A stretch of 64,000 nt of DNA from JAAYZQ01 sp034428935 (GTDB taxonomy: Bacteria; Chloroflexota; Anaerolineae; JAAYZQ01). The notes under the pieces were generated by a model. That model made no database searches, had not been told where the DNA came from, and was given only the letters and a program-made list of their open reading frames with translations. The stretch lies in NCBI GenBank assembly GCA_034428935.1, contig DAOUHB010000101.1, forward strand, positions 61,617 to 125,616, read 5' to 3'. The translations under genes were made by a program, and so were the position numbers. Shown here one piece after another: positions 43,453 to 51,498 of the stretch (position 1 is the stretch's first letter; each line of letters opens with the position of its first letter).

Positions 43453-43549
43453 TCCTTCAATTGGCCGCTTTGACCGCCGTTGAACGTTCTATTAGTTGAG
43501 AGGCACAACTTTTGGCGGACGCCGTAGCCCAGCCGACTGAGGGATGTGG

Positions 43550-44704
43550 TCAGCGGCTCAGGCCGGCCAGGACGCGGGCGAGGAGCGGATTGCGCAGGTC
43601 GATGGCCTGCTCGGGACACAGCTCGTGGCAGCAGTAGCAGCGAATGCAGTTGGCCGGCCGGATATAGGCCTTGCCGTGAATGCGGACAATGGTCTTGGCC
43701 GGGCAGTGCTCGATGCACTGGCCACAGCCGATGCAACGCCCGGTCACGTAGGGAGTGGCGACCAACTGGCTGGTCGCCAGGGGGCGCAGGAAGGCCGGGA
43801 TGTGGTTCACGTCGGACGGGCGGCCGGGAGGCATCCGGAAGCCGCTGGCGCGCACGCGGCTCAGCTCCTCGCCCACGATGTTCAGGTCGCCCGGCCGGCC
43901 CGTGGACAGCCCGCGGCGCGCCGCGGCAGCCACGGTAGGCACGCCCAGGGGCTCCTGGCCCACGACGGCCAGGGCCGCCACGTCCACGGCCACGGGGTCC
44001 GTGCCGGCCAGGACGACATTCGCCGCAAAGGGCCGGCCGCCCGAGGGCCCGTGGCCGTCCATGCCCACCACGCCGTCCATGATGGTCAAGGCCGGCCGGA
44101 CAAAACCGGCCAGGTCGAGGAGCATGTCGGCAAAGCGCTCGGCGGTCTGCAGCTTGAGGTGGTAGCCGAGTTTGACGGTGCCGGGCACGACGCCAAACAG
44201 GTTCTTGACCGCCCCGGTGAAACGCATAAAGTTGTGGGTCTTGAGCTTGGGCAGGGAGATGACTACGTCGGCCTCGGCCAGAAAGCTGCTGGCGTCCACC
44301 AGGTGCAGCAGCTTGCCCTCGGGGTAGGGGTGCTGTTCCGGCACGATGGAGGTGTTGAGCCGGGTGCCGGTCTCGGCCGCCACGGCCGCCCAGCCGGTGC
44401 GCTCGTAGGCGCCCTCCCACCCCCGGCGCGAGACCGGGATGACGACGGGGTTGTCGGCGATGAAGGCCGATCCGCCTGCCGCCTGCACCTGGCGCAGCAC
44501 GGCACGCAACACCGATGGGTGCGTGACGATGGCACGCTCGGGGGAGCTGGGCAGGAGCAAGTTGGGCTTGATCAACACCCGCTGGCCGGGCTGGACAAAG
44601 CGGGTCATGCCGCCCAACAGGTCCAGTGCGCGCCGTACCGCGGCCTCGACCTCGTCCTGGTCGTAGCTGGTGCAGGGGATCAGGGCGACTGCCGGCTTGT
44701 CCAT
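43550..44704 (-). CDS. DUF362 protein with C-terminal two-cluster ferredoxin domain
   Basis: A 384-residue protein. Residues 1 to about 290 are the DUF362 domain, with VLIKPNLLLPSSPE near residue 43, SLPKLKTHNFMRFTGAVKNLFG near residue 150 and a DPVAVDVAAL segment. The C-terminal 70 residues hold two 4Fe-4S motifs, CIGCGQCIEHCP and CIRCYCCHELCP. DUF362-ferredoxin fusions are common in anaerobes but their reaction is not established. It follows the metallo-beta-lactamase-fold gene by 18 bases. Confidence 0.9.
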   Translation of the reverse strand: MDKPAVALIPCTSYDQDEVEAAVRRALDLLGGMTRFVQPGQRVLIKPNLLLPSSPERAIVTHPSVLRAVLRQVQAAGGSAFIADNPVVIPVSRRGWEGAYERTGWAAVAAETGTRLNTSIVPEQHPYPEGKLLHLVDASSFLAEADVVISLPKLKTHNFMRFTGAVKNLFGVVPGTVKLGYHLKLQTAERFADMLLDLAGFVRPALTIMDGVVGMDGHGPSGGRPFAANVVLAGTDPVAVDVAALAVVGQEPLGVPTVAAAARRGLSTGRPGDLNIVGEELSRVRASGFRMPPGRPSDVNHIPAFLRPLATSQLVATPYVTGRCIGCGQCIEHCPAKTIVRIHGKAYIRPANCIRCYCCHELCPEQAIDLRNPLLARVLAGLSR

Positions 44705-44722
44705 GCTTCGCTCTACCGGCTC

Positions 44723-45625
44723 TCAGGCCGCGCTCTTGGACCTGGCTTTGGCCTTGGTTTTGGCCTTGGCCTTGGCCGTTTCCTCGGCCTTGATCTCGTT
44801 CCAGACGCGCCCCAGTCCCGACTTGAAGCGCCGGTCGGCCTTGGGTTTTTCGAAGGGTGGGATGGGCCAGTAGCGGATGAGGTGCGACAGGCTGCGGGCC
44901 GTGTCGGCTTTGGGCATGCCGGCCTGGTAGGCGCTGCGCACCTTGCGCCGCACCAGGCGCAGGTACTCGGACATGCGATCGGTGGCCTCCTTGCCTGTCA
45001 GCTCGCCGTGGCCGGGGATCAGGATGTCGTAGCGCAGCTTGCGCAGATAGGTGAGGGCCTCCAGCCACTCCTTGGTGTTGCCCTGCGATAGGAAGGGAGG
45101 CCGGTTGGTGACCACCACGTCGCCGGTAAACAGCAGCTTCTCGTTGGGCATATAGACGACGGCCGTCGCCGGAGTATGGCCGCCAACGGCGATGAGGTGC
45201 AACTCGGTCTGGCCCTTGTAAAGGACGGTGCGGCCGGTAAAGGTCACCTGGGGCTTGACGATCTCCAGGGTCTGCTTCCACTCGGCCGCGGCTTCGGGAA
45301 TGCGCTCGCGGTACATATTCATCAGCCGCGTGCGAAAACTGTCACCGTAGCTCTTGATCTCCTTCCATGCGTTTTCGTGGGCCACCACGGTGGCCATGGG
45401 AAAATGCTGGTTGCCGATGATGTGGGCGCGATGGTGGTCGGTGTTGACGATGTACAGGATCCGCTCGTCGGTGCGCTTCTCGATCTCGCACAGCCAGTGG
45501 CGGGCCTCGCGGGGCAGCATAGGGGTATCAATCAGGATCACGCCCTCACCTGTGGCGATGAACGCCACGTTGGCGCCGTGGTACTCGGTCTCGACGAAAA
45601 CATTGGGTGCGATCTCGCGGATCAT
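44723..45625 (-). CDS. Metallo-beta-lactamase-fold protein with altered metal motif
   Basis: A 300-residue MBL-fold protein. The second and third metal regions look normal (GGHTPAT, FTGDVV, PGHGEL). The first motif, expected as THxHxDH, reads TDHHRAH: Asp63 replaces the first His and Ala67 replaces the Asp, while His65 and His68 are kept. The C-terminus ends in a Lys/Ala-rich tail of about 17 residues. GAGAGGGGAG is upstream of the ATG at 45625; an upstream start at 45652 is less likely. It precedes the DUF362 gene and may have lost or changed hydrolase activity. Confidence 0.85.
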   Translation of the reverse strand: MIREIAPNVFVETEYHGANVAFIATGEGVILIDTPMLPREARHWLCEIEKRTDERILYIVNTDHHRAHIIGNQHFPMATVVAHENAWKEIKSYGDSFRTRLMNMYRERIPEAAAEWKQTLEIVKPQVTFTGRTVLYKGQTELHLIAVGGHTPATAVVYMPNEKLLFTGDVVVTNRPPFLSQGNTKEWLEALTYLRKLRYDILIPGHGELTGKEATDRMSEYLRLVRRKVRSAYQAGMPKADTARSLSHLIRYWPIPPFEKPKADRRFKSGLGRVWNEIKAEETAKAKAKTKAKARSKSAA

Positions 45626-45768
45626 GGCTCCCCTCTCGCACACGCCACTCATTGGTGGCTGGCCTATTTGGTTTTCAGCCGCCCTGCGTAGGCTCTACCG
45701 GCGAGCCCGCTTGCCGTGCCCTTCCTCAAGCGCTCATCCCGATGAAAAAGGCGCTCGCCGCCGGGCTG

Positions 45769-46989
45769 CTACCCGCTCTGCAGCTCCTGCGCCGCCGTCT
45801 CCAGGGCCGCTTGCAGCGCCTGTGCCACGTCCTCGCCGCGCGTGCCCCCTCCCTGGGCAAACTCGGGCCGGCCGCCGCCCCGCCCGCCAATGGCCTCGCA
45901 TGCCTGGCGAACCAGGTTGCCCACGTGCAGTCCCACGTCCGCACCGCGGGCAAAGACGAAAGCGCCTTTCTGCCCTGCCTGGCCACTGCCCAGGAGGACC
46001 ACCGTGCCGGGCTCCGCCACCAGCCTCTGGGCCAGGTGCTTCAGATCGTCCGGAGTGTGGTCGGGCAGGTGGGCGTGGACCATAAGTGCATCGCCGGCGG
46101 GCATTCCCCGGGCCCGGAGCATGGCCGCCTCGGCGTCGAGGAGGGCGTCGCGGGCGGCCCGCAGCTCTCGCCGGGCCTCTTTCAGCTCGTCGTCCAGGCG
46201 GTGGACCAGGTCGCCCACCTCCCAATGGCCGACGGTGAATTCCCGGGCCAGGTCCAGAAGGAGGGCGTTCTTGGCCCGGTAGTCGGCCAGGGCGCGGCCG
46301 CCGCACAGGAACTCGACGCGGCTCTCCGCGCCGCGGCGCTCACTGCGAATGAGCTTGATGAGGCCCACCTCGCCTGTAGCGCGCACGTGGGTGCCGCCGC
46401 AGGCCGAGCAGTCAAAGCCGGGGATCTCCACGATGCGCACCGGGCCGGCGTGGGTCAGGGGTTTGCGCAGGGTCAGCGACGGCAGCTCGTCGCGGTTCAC
46501 AAAGCGTGAGATGACCGGCCGGTTCTCCAACACGACCTCGTTGGCCAGGTCCTCGACGCGGGCCAGGTCCTCCGCCGACAGTGGGGCGCGGTCGAGGTCG
46601 ATGGTGGCGTATTCGGCCGAGAGGTGAAAGCTCACGGTGTTGGCCCCCAGCACCTCGACAAAGGCCGCGGAAATGATGTGCTGGCCGGTGTGCTGCTGCG
46701 TGAGGTCCAGCCGCCGCGCCCGGTCCACCTCGCCTTCCACCTCGACCGTGCCGGGCGGCAGGGGTGCGGCCAGGATGTGGACCACCGCGCCGTCGCCCTC
46801 CCGCTCCACCACCTCCACCACGTCCACGCCGCCCAGGATGCCGGTGTCGTGGGGCTGCCCGCCGCCGGTGGCGTAAAAGGCGGTCCGGTCCAGGACGACG
46901 GCCGGCCGGTCCTCCCACTGCACGCGCTCGACCACCCGCGCCGAGAAGCGGAGCAGGAAAGGGTCATCGTAGTGCAGGCGCTCGGTCAT
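45769..46989 (-). CDS. Alanyl-tRNA editing protein (AlaX-like, with DHHA1 domain)
   Basis: A 406-residue trans-editing protein related to the editing half of alanyl-tRNA synthetase; such proteins deacylate Ser- or Gly-tRNA-Ala. The zinc site is complete: HTGQH (His100 and His104) and CGGTH (Cys197, His201). The TGGGQPHDTG loop is intact. A coiled coil near residues 240-290 leads to a DHHA1 domain with GGRGGGRPEFAQGGG at the end. The start at 46989 is chosen for CAGGAG and overlaps the upstream stop by 4 bases. Confidence 0.9.
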   Translation of the reverse strand: MTERLHYDDPFLLRFSARVVERVQWEDRPAVVLDRTAFYATGGGQPHDTGILGGVDVVEVVEREGDGAVVHILAAPLPPGTVEVEGEVDRARRLDLTQQHTGQHIISAAFVEVLGANTVSFHLSAEYATIDLDRAPLSAEDLARVEDLANEVVLENRPVISRFVNRDELPSLTLRKPLTHAGPVRIVEIPGFDCSACGGTHVRATGEVGLIKLIRSERRGAESRVEFLCGGRALADYRAKNALLLDLAREFTVGHWEVGDLVHRLDDELKEARRELRAARDALLDAEAAMLRARGMPAGDALMVHAHLPDHTPDDLKHLAQRLVAEPGTVVLLGSGQAGQKGAFVFARGADVGLHVGNLVRQACEAIGGRGGGRPEFAQGGGTRGEDVAQALQAALETAAQELQSG

Positions 46990-49046
46990 GCACGGCTCCT
47001 GCGGCGTCGGGCCGCCATCCGGGCCTGGGTTTTGTCTCTCGTCCGCAGCAGGGCGGCGGCGACGGCGATGGCGACCACCACGCCGGCCATGAGAAGCCAC
47101 TTCTGCCAGGCCAGGGCGAGGCCGAACAGCGGCGCCAGGGTCCAGGTCATCCACAGGGCCAGGCCCACAAAGATCACGCCGGTGAGCAGCTTAATGCTCG
47201 CCGTGTGGCGGTTGACGAACTGCCCCAACTGCTCCGACGTGGTGCCCAGGTAGCTCAGCACAAAGACGACGACCAGGGGCAGGACGAACATCAGGCAGTA
47301 GAGGAGCAGGTAGAGAAAGGCCCTGGCCGCCAGCTCGGGCTGGCTGAGGACGTAGACGATGGTGGGCAGGTAGACCTGGCCGGTGCACGCCAGCTCGATG
47401 AGTGACACCAGGAAGCCCGTGACCAAGGCCATGCCTACAAAGGCTCGCACCTGGGATCCCTCGCGGATCACCTTGTTGATGCGCTTGCGCAAGGGAAGGG
47501 GCAGCTTCAGGGTCATCTCGCCGGGCTTGCCCCGCCGGGCACGGGCCAGGTCGCGAAAGGTCAGGGCGGCCAGGATGGCGCACAGCAGGGCGGTGAGGAG
47601 ATACACCCAGCGGCCCAGGGACGACAGGATGCCCAGGGATTGGACGACCTTGAGGAGCCCCACGCCCACCAGCAGGTAGGTCAAGAAGACGCCCAGGGTA
47701 AAGGCCACGCCGACGAATAGCACCTCGCGCCCGCGACGCCCGGTAAAGGCCATGTACGACACGAAAAATACCAGTGTGGCAAAGGCACAGGGATTCAGTC
47801 CGTCGATGAGGCCCGCGCCGAGCACCGTGAGCGCCCCCAGGGACTGAAAACGCGCCAGGATGCCCTCCTCACCCGCCTCGGGATCAAAGTCCTCCCAGGT
47901 GCGCGGCGCGCCGCCGGCGGCATAGCGCCCCACGGCAGGCAGAAGGTTGTCCAGGATGGCCTCCTCGCCGATGAGCACGTCCTCGCCGACGAACACCATG
48001 GGGGTGGAGAGCCGCTTTTCCTCGGGCACGCCGTACTTTTCACTCAGCCACTCGTTGAGGGCCTTGTTGTCGGCTTCCTCCATGGCAAAACTCTCGACGA
48101 CCAGTTGCGGGTATTGCTCCTGCACCACCTGGAGGTCGTACATGGTGCGAGCACACTCCTGGCAGCCGCTCTGTTCAAAGTAGGCCATGTAAATGGGCGC
48201 GGCCGCGCCTGCGGTCGGAGTCGGAGTCGCGCTTTCCTCGGGCACGGGGGTCTCGCCCGCCAGCGCATTGAGGGACGGCAGGTTGACACCTCCCCGGGCC
48301 AGGTAATCGTCGATGAGGCCCGGCAGCTTGGCTTCGATCTCGTCCATGCCGATGAGGAGCGTGCGGTCGATGAGCACCTCGGGGGTGCCGTCCGTGTAAG
48401 GTGCCTCTCCCAGGGCCTCGTGGAGACGGTCCAACGCTTCCCTGGCCTGGGCAGTGGAAATATCCGCCGCGTAGGGCTCGAATCCGCTGCCATGCTGCTG
48501 GCCGAGGGAGATCATGAGGGTGCTCAATTCCTGGAAGGAAGGGCTGGCCTGGTCCACAAAGACGAGCGCCTGGACTTTCGGGCCGGGCGTGGGCACCACG
48601 ACCGTAGGCAGGTTCTCGAGGGAGGGATAGTCCATACCGCCCTGGGCCAGGTACTGATCGATGAGGCCCTCCAACCTCGCCGGGATCTGGTCCCCGCCGA
48701 TAAGCACCTGGTCGCCGATGACCAGGGCCGGAATGTAGCCCTGCTCGGACTGGGGCACGCCCAGGCTGCTCTCCAGCGACAGCATGGCCTGGTAGCCTTC
48801 GGTATTGTTGTGAATGTCGATGTATTGATGCTCGACCCGGTCCCCGTACTTCTCATAGACCGTGGGGAGATAGTTCTCCATGACTTCGTGGCAGTGCGGG
48901 CAGGTGTCGCTGTAAAAGAGGATAAAGCGAACGACACCCGGCTCGGCCGTTGCCTCTGGCAGAATACCCTGCGCCTGGACCGCCCAGCCCCACAGCAGCC
49001 ATAGGAGCGCTGCCAGGCTGGCCAGCAAGAACCGACTCTTTGTCAT
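46986..49046 (-). CDS. Thioredoxin-repeat/CcdA (DsbD-like) membrane fusion protein
   Basis: A 686-residue protein. After a signal helix (residues 6-24) come three thioredoxin-like domains. The first has CPHC (Cys49, Cys52); the second has no Cys at the active-site position (FVDQASPSFQEL); the third has CQEC (Cys295, Cys298). From about residue 395 a CcdA/DsbD-type transmembrane domain follows, with LNPCAFA and a later LACTGQVYLPT as the redox Cys pair. It would carry electrons from cytoplasmic thioredoxin to extracytoplasmic thiols. The gene overlaps the AlaX-like gene by 4 bases. Confidence 0.9.
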   Translation of the reverse strand: MTKSRFLLASLAALLWLLWGWAVQAQGILPEATAEPGVVRFILFYSDTCPHCHEVMENYLPTVYEKYGDRVEHQYIDIHNNTEGYQAMLSLESSLGVPQSEQGYIPALVIGDQVLIGGDQIPARLEGLIDQYLAQGGMDYPSLENLPTVVVPTPGPKVQALVFVDQASPSFQELSTLMISLGQQHGSGFEPYAADISTAQAREALDRLHEALGEAPYTDGTPEVLIDRTLLIGMDEIEAKLPGLIDDYLARGGVNLPSLNALAGETPVPEESATPTPTAGAAAPIYMAYFEQSGCQECARTMYDLQVVQEQYPQLVVESFAMEEADNKALNEWLSEKYGVPEEKRLSTPMVFVGEDVLIGEEAILDNLLPAVGRYAAGGAPRTWEDFDPEAGEEGILARFQSLGALTVLGAGLIDGLNPCAFATLVFFVSYMAFTGRRGREVLFVGVAFTLGVFLTYLLVGVGLLKVVQSLGILSSLGRWVYLLTALLCAILAALTFRDLARARRGKPGEMTLKLPLPLRKRINKVIREGSQVRAFVGMALVTGFLVSLIELACTGQVYLPTIVYVLSQPELAARAFLYLLLYCLMFVLPLVVVFVLSYLGTTSEQLGQFVNRHTASIKLLTGVIFVGLALWMTWTLAPLFGLALAWQKWLLMAGVVVAIAVAAALLRTRDKTQARMAARRRRSRA

Positions 49047-49152
49047 GCGTCCCCAAAAACCTCTCTCATTGGTCCCGCCTCGAGGGGGACTGGATGCTGC
49101 AAGCGAACAGGATTATAGCACAATCCGGGTGCTTTTGCCAGTGCCAAAAGAG

Positions 49153-49183
49153 TTGTGGAAAAGCGGCAATGATGTGATATAAT
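49153..49183 (+). promoter_or_regulatory. Promoter of the HD-domain gene at 49227
   Basis: TTGTGG, a 19 bp spacer and TATAAT at 49178-49183. The -10 box is perfect but the spacer is long. Confidence 0.45.
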
Positions 49184-49226
49184 AGCCGCCGCCGGCCATT
49201 CCACGCGCGGCACCAGGAGGGGAACC

Positions 49227-49847
49227 TTGATCAGCGTTGAAGAAGCGCGCCAACACTACCAGGGCAGCGATGCCGTCCACGACTTTGACCACGTCCTGCG
49301 CGTCCTGGCCCTGGCCGAGCGCCTGGCGCCGGCCGAGGGGGCCGATCCGGAGATCCTGCGCGCCGCCGTGCTGCTCCACGACGTGGCGCGGGGCGATGGG
49401 AGCGAGGCGGAGGGCGCGGACCACGCCCAGGCCGGTGCCGAGGAGGCACGCCGCCTGCTGGCCGGCCATCCGCCGGAACGGGTGGAGGCGGTGGCACGGG
49501 CCATTGCCGCCCACCGTTTTCGCACCGGGCCGGCGCCCGACACGCCCGAGGCCCGCGTCCTGCACGACGCCGACAAGCTGGATGCCATCGGCGCCCTGGG
49601 CGTGGCCCGCGCCTTTGCCTACGGGGGGCGGGCCGGCCAGCGGCTGTGGGCCGAGGTGCCGCCCGGGTACCGGGAGAGCAAAGCCACCCGCGGGGAGCAC
49701 ACCCCCGTGCACGAGTACCACATGAAACTGGCCAGGATCCAGGACCGGCTCCTGACCGAGAGCGCCCGCGAGATCGCGCGAGAGCGCCACGCCTTCATGG
49801 TCGCCTTCTTCGAGCGGCTGGAGATGGAGGTGCGGGGGCTGGCGTAG
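49227..49847 (+). CDS. HD-domain phosphohydrolase (YedJ/PncC-type small HD protein)
   Basis: A 206-residue HD protein. Metal residues are visible in HDFDHVLRV (residues 18-26), LLHDVARGD (HD pair at about residues 51-52) and LHDADKLDAIG near residue 112. This compact class resembles YedJ-type nucleotide phosphohydrolases. The start is TTG at 49227, supported by AGGAGGGG upstream. It lies just before the cobalamin riboswitch but has its own promoter, so a link to cobalamin is not implied. Confidence 0.85.
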   Translation: MISVEEARQHYQGSDAVHDFDHVLRVLALAERLAPAEGADPEILRAAVLLHDVARGDGSEAEGADHAQAGAEEARRLLAGHPPERVEAVARAIAAHRFRTGPAPDTPEARVLHDADKLDAIGALGVARAFAYGGRAGQRLWAEVPPGYRESKATRGEHTPVHEYHMKLARIQDRLLTESAREIARERHAFMVAFFERLEMEVRGLA

Positions 49848-49923
49848 GGATCAGACAGGATTCGCCGGGGTCGACACTGAACCTGCACTACATTAAAAAC
49901 TGCTGACTCTCTGCCGCTCCCGT

Positions 49924-49952
49924 TTGACAGCCGTCCGCCCCTGTGCTATACT
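49924..49952 (+). promoter_or_regulatory. Promoter of the cobalamin uptake and remodelling operon
   Basis: TTGACA at 49924-49929, exactly 17 bp, and TATACT at 49947-49952. Transcription would begin near 49959, just before the riboswitch. Confidence 0.75.
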
Positions 49953-49964
49953 GCCTGCAACTGA

Positions 49965-50170
49965 ATATGCCAGACCGTGGTACCCCGTAGCCCGGATGCG
50001 CGGGGTTTAATGGGAGAAGCCGGTGAGAGTCCGGCGCTGTCCCGCAACTGTAAGGGCCAATGCCCAAGCCAGGACGCCCGCCGCGGTCGCGCACTGCGAA
50101 CCTTCGCGGAAAGGGGTGAGGCGCATGGACCAAGGCCCATGACCACCCCTTGTCGAAAGGCAAGGGGTTT
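49965..50170 (+). ncRNA. Cobalamin riboswitch (aptamer and first regulatory hairpin)
   Basis: The conserved cobalamin aptamer core is unmistakable: AATGGGAG and a GCCGGTGAGAGTCCGGCGC stem at 50009-50037, then CTGTCCCGCAACTGTAAGGGC and AAGCCAGGACGCCC. It binds adenosylcobalamin or a related form and normally shuts down transport and synthesis genes. After the aptamer, AAGGGGTG (50111-50118) can pair with CACCCCTT (50144-50151). The latter overlaps the left arm of a second hairpin (50146-50154 with 50159-50167), giving two exclusive structures. An intrinsic terminator follows at 50185-50214. Exact boundaries are approximate. Confidence 0.95.
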
Positions 50171-50184
50171 TACGTTGAGAGGAT

Positions 50185-50214
50185 AGCCCTGACCGAAAGG
50201 TCGGGCTTTTTTTT
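50185..50214 (+). terminator. Intrinsic terminator of the cobalamin riboswitch
   Basis: A stem of about nine pairs with one bulge and a GAAA tetraloop (50195-50198) is followed by eight T residues (50207-50214). It would stop transcription before the first gene when the aptamer is occupied. Confidence 0.88.
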
Positions 50215-50276
50215 GTAAGGTGGTTCTGACACGGCGGCAACGACCGCGTTGCCCCAGTCTCGTTCAAGGAGGAAAC

Positions 50277-51413
50277 ATGAGACATCGAATTCTTGCCCTC
50301 GCACTGGCGCTGCTGCTCGTCGCCGGTAGTGCCCTGCCCGCCCTGGCTGCCGCCGACCTGGCAGCGGCCCTCGACTATCTGCGCACCCAACAAAACGCCG
50401 ACGGCGGCTTTGGCAGCGGCTTTGGCCCTGGCAGCACGGTCGGCTCCACGGCTGACGCCGTCATGGCCATCGTGGCCGCCGGGGGCGACCCCGCCGCCTT
50501 TGCGCAGGATGGCAACAGCACCCTCGACTACCTGGCCGCCAACGCCGCCGCCGTGGACAATGCCGGCGACCTGGCCAAGCTGATCATGGCCGCCGTGGCC
50601 GCCGGCGAGAATCCGCGCACCTTTGGCGATACCGATTCCGTCGCCCGGCTGGAGGCCATGGCCGGCGCCGGCGGTCGCATAGGCACGGCCAACGACACCT
50701 TTGTCAGCCACCTCCTCGCCGTACTGACCCTGGCCAGCGTCCGGCGCCCCATCTCGGACGCGGCCGTAGACCAGATCGTCCAGGCGCAGCAGGAGAACGG
50801 CGGCTGGTCCTGGGACGGCACCGACGCGACGCCTGCCGACACCAACTCCACGGCCTTTGCCGTGCAGGCCCTGGTTGCTGCCGGGCAGGCCGGCAGCGAG
50901 GCCGTTGGCAATGCCCTGGACTATTACCGCAGCATACAGAACGAGGATGGCGGCTGGCCCTACCAGAGCCCCTCCGACTTTGGGACGGATACCGACGCCA
51001 ACTCGACGGCCGTCACCATCCAGGCCCTCATCGCCGCCGGCGAGGATCCGGCCGGCTGGGAAGGAAGTAGCGGCGTGGGGCCGGTGGAAACCCTGGAGGC
51101 CTTCCAGAACGAGGGCGGGGCCTTTGCCTGGCAGGCAGCCATGCCCGACGATAACCTCCTGGCCACGGTCCAGGCCATCCCGGCCCTGGCGGGCAAGGCC
51201 TTTCCCCTGGCGACCACGGACGCCGGCCAGCCGGCCGCGGCAGCGGCGACGCCGACGCCCGCTCCCACATCCGCTCCCGAAGCAACGGCCAGCGAGCCGG
51301 CGCCGTCCACGATCCCGGAGACCGGCGGCGCGGGTCTGGAACCTGCCCTGCTCCTTTCCCTGGCCGGCCTGGGGCTGGCGGCCGCGGGCTATGCCCTACG
51401 CCGCCGCAAGTAG
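50277..51413 (+). CDS. Secreted alpha/alpha-barrel protein with QxxxGGW repeats (transcobalamin alpha-domain-like)
   Basis: A 378-residue surface protein, first gene after the cobalamin riboswitch, with AAGGAGGAAAC before the ATG. Residues 1-25 are a signal peptide. Residues about 28-310 contain at least four helical repeats with the terpene-cyclase/transcobalamin signature (TQQNADGGFG, AQQENGGWSW, SIQNEDGGWPY, AFQNEGGAFAW). An Ala/Pro/Thr linker follows, then IPETGG, a hydrophobic helix and RRRK, a membrane or possible sortase-type anchor. The same fold forms the alpha-domain of intrinsic factor. The riboswitch and ECF context support corrinoid capture; family detection alone would say prenyltransferase-like. 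Confidence 0.85.
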   Translation: MRHRILALALALLLVAGSALPALAAADLAAALDYLRTQQNADGGFGSGFGPGSTVGSTADAVMAIVAAGGDPAAFAQDGNSTLDYLAANAAAVDNAGDLAKLIMAAVAAGENPRTFGDTDSVARLEAMAGAGGRIGTANDTFVSHLLAVLTLASVRRPISDAAVDQIVQAQQENGGWSWDGTDATPADTNSTAFAVQALVAAGQAGSEAVGNALDYYRSIQNEDGGWPYQSPSDFGTDTDANSTAVTIQALIAAGEDPAGWEGSSGVGPVETLEAFQNEGGAFAWQAAMPDDNLLATVQAIPALAGKAFPLATTDAGQPAAAAATPTPAPTSAPEATASEPAPSTIPETGGAGLEPALLLSLAGLGLAAAGYALRRRK

Positions 51414-51439
51414 CGAGCCGGTTCCCCACCTGGCGGGAG

Positions 51440-51458
51440 GCAGGGGCAGCGCCCCTGC
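51440..51458 (+). terminator. Short intra-operon hairpin
   Basis: A perfect 8 bp stem (51440-51447 with 51451-51458) with a 3-base loop between the two surface-protein genes. There is no T tract; it may reduce or protect rather than end transcripts. Confidence 0.4.
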
Positions 51459-51498
51459 TTCCCGGCGGGCGGGACGGTGTGAGAGAAAGGGTAAAGAG

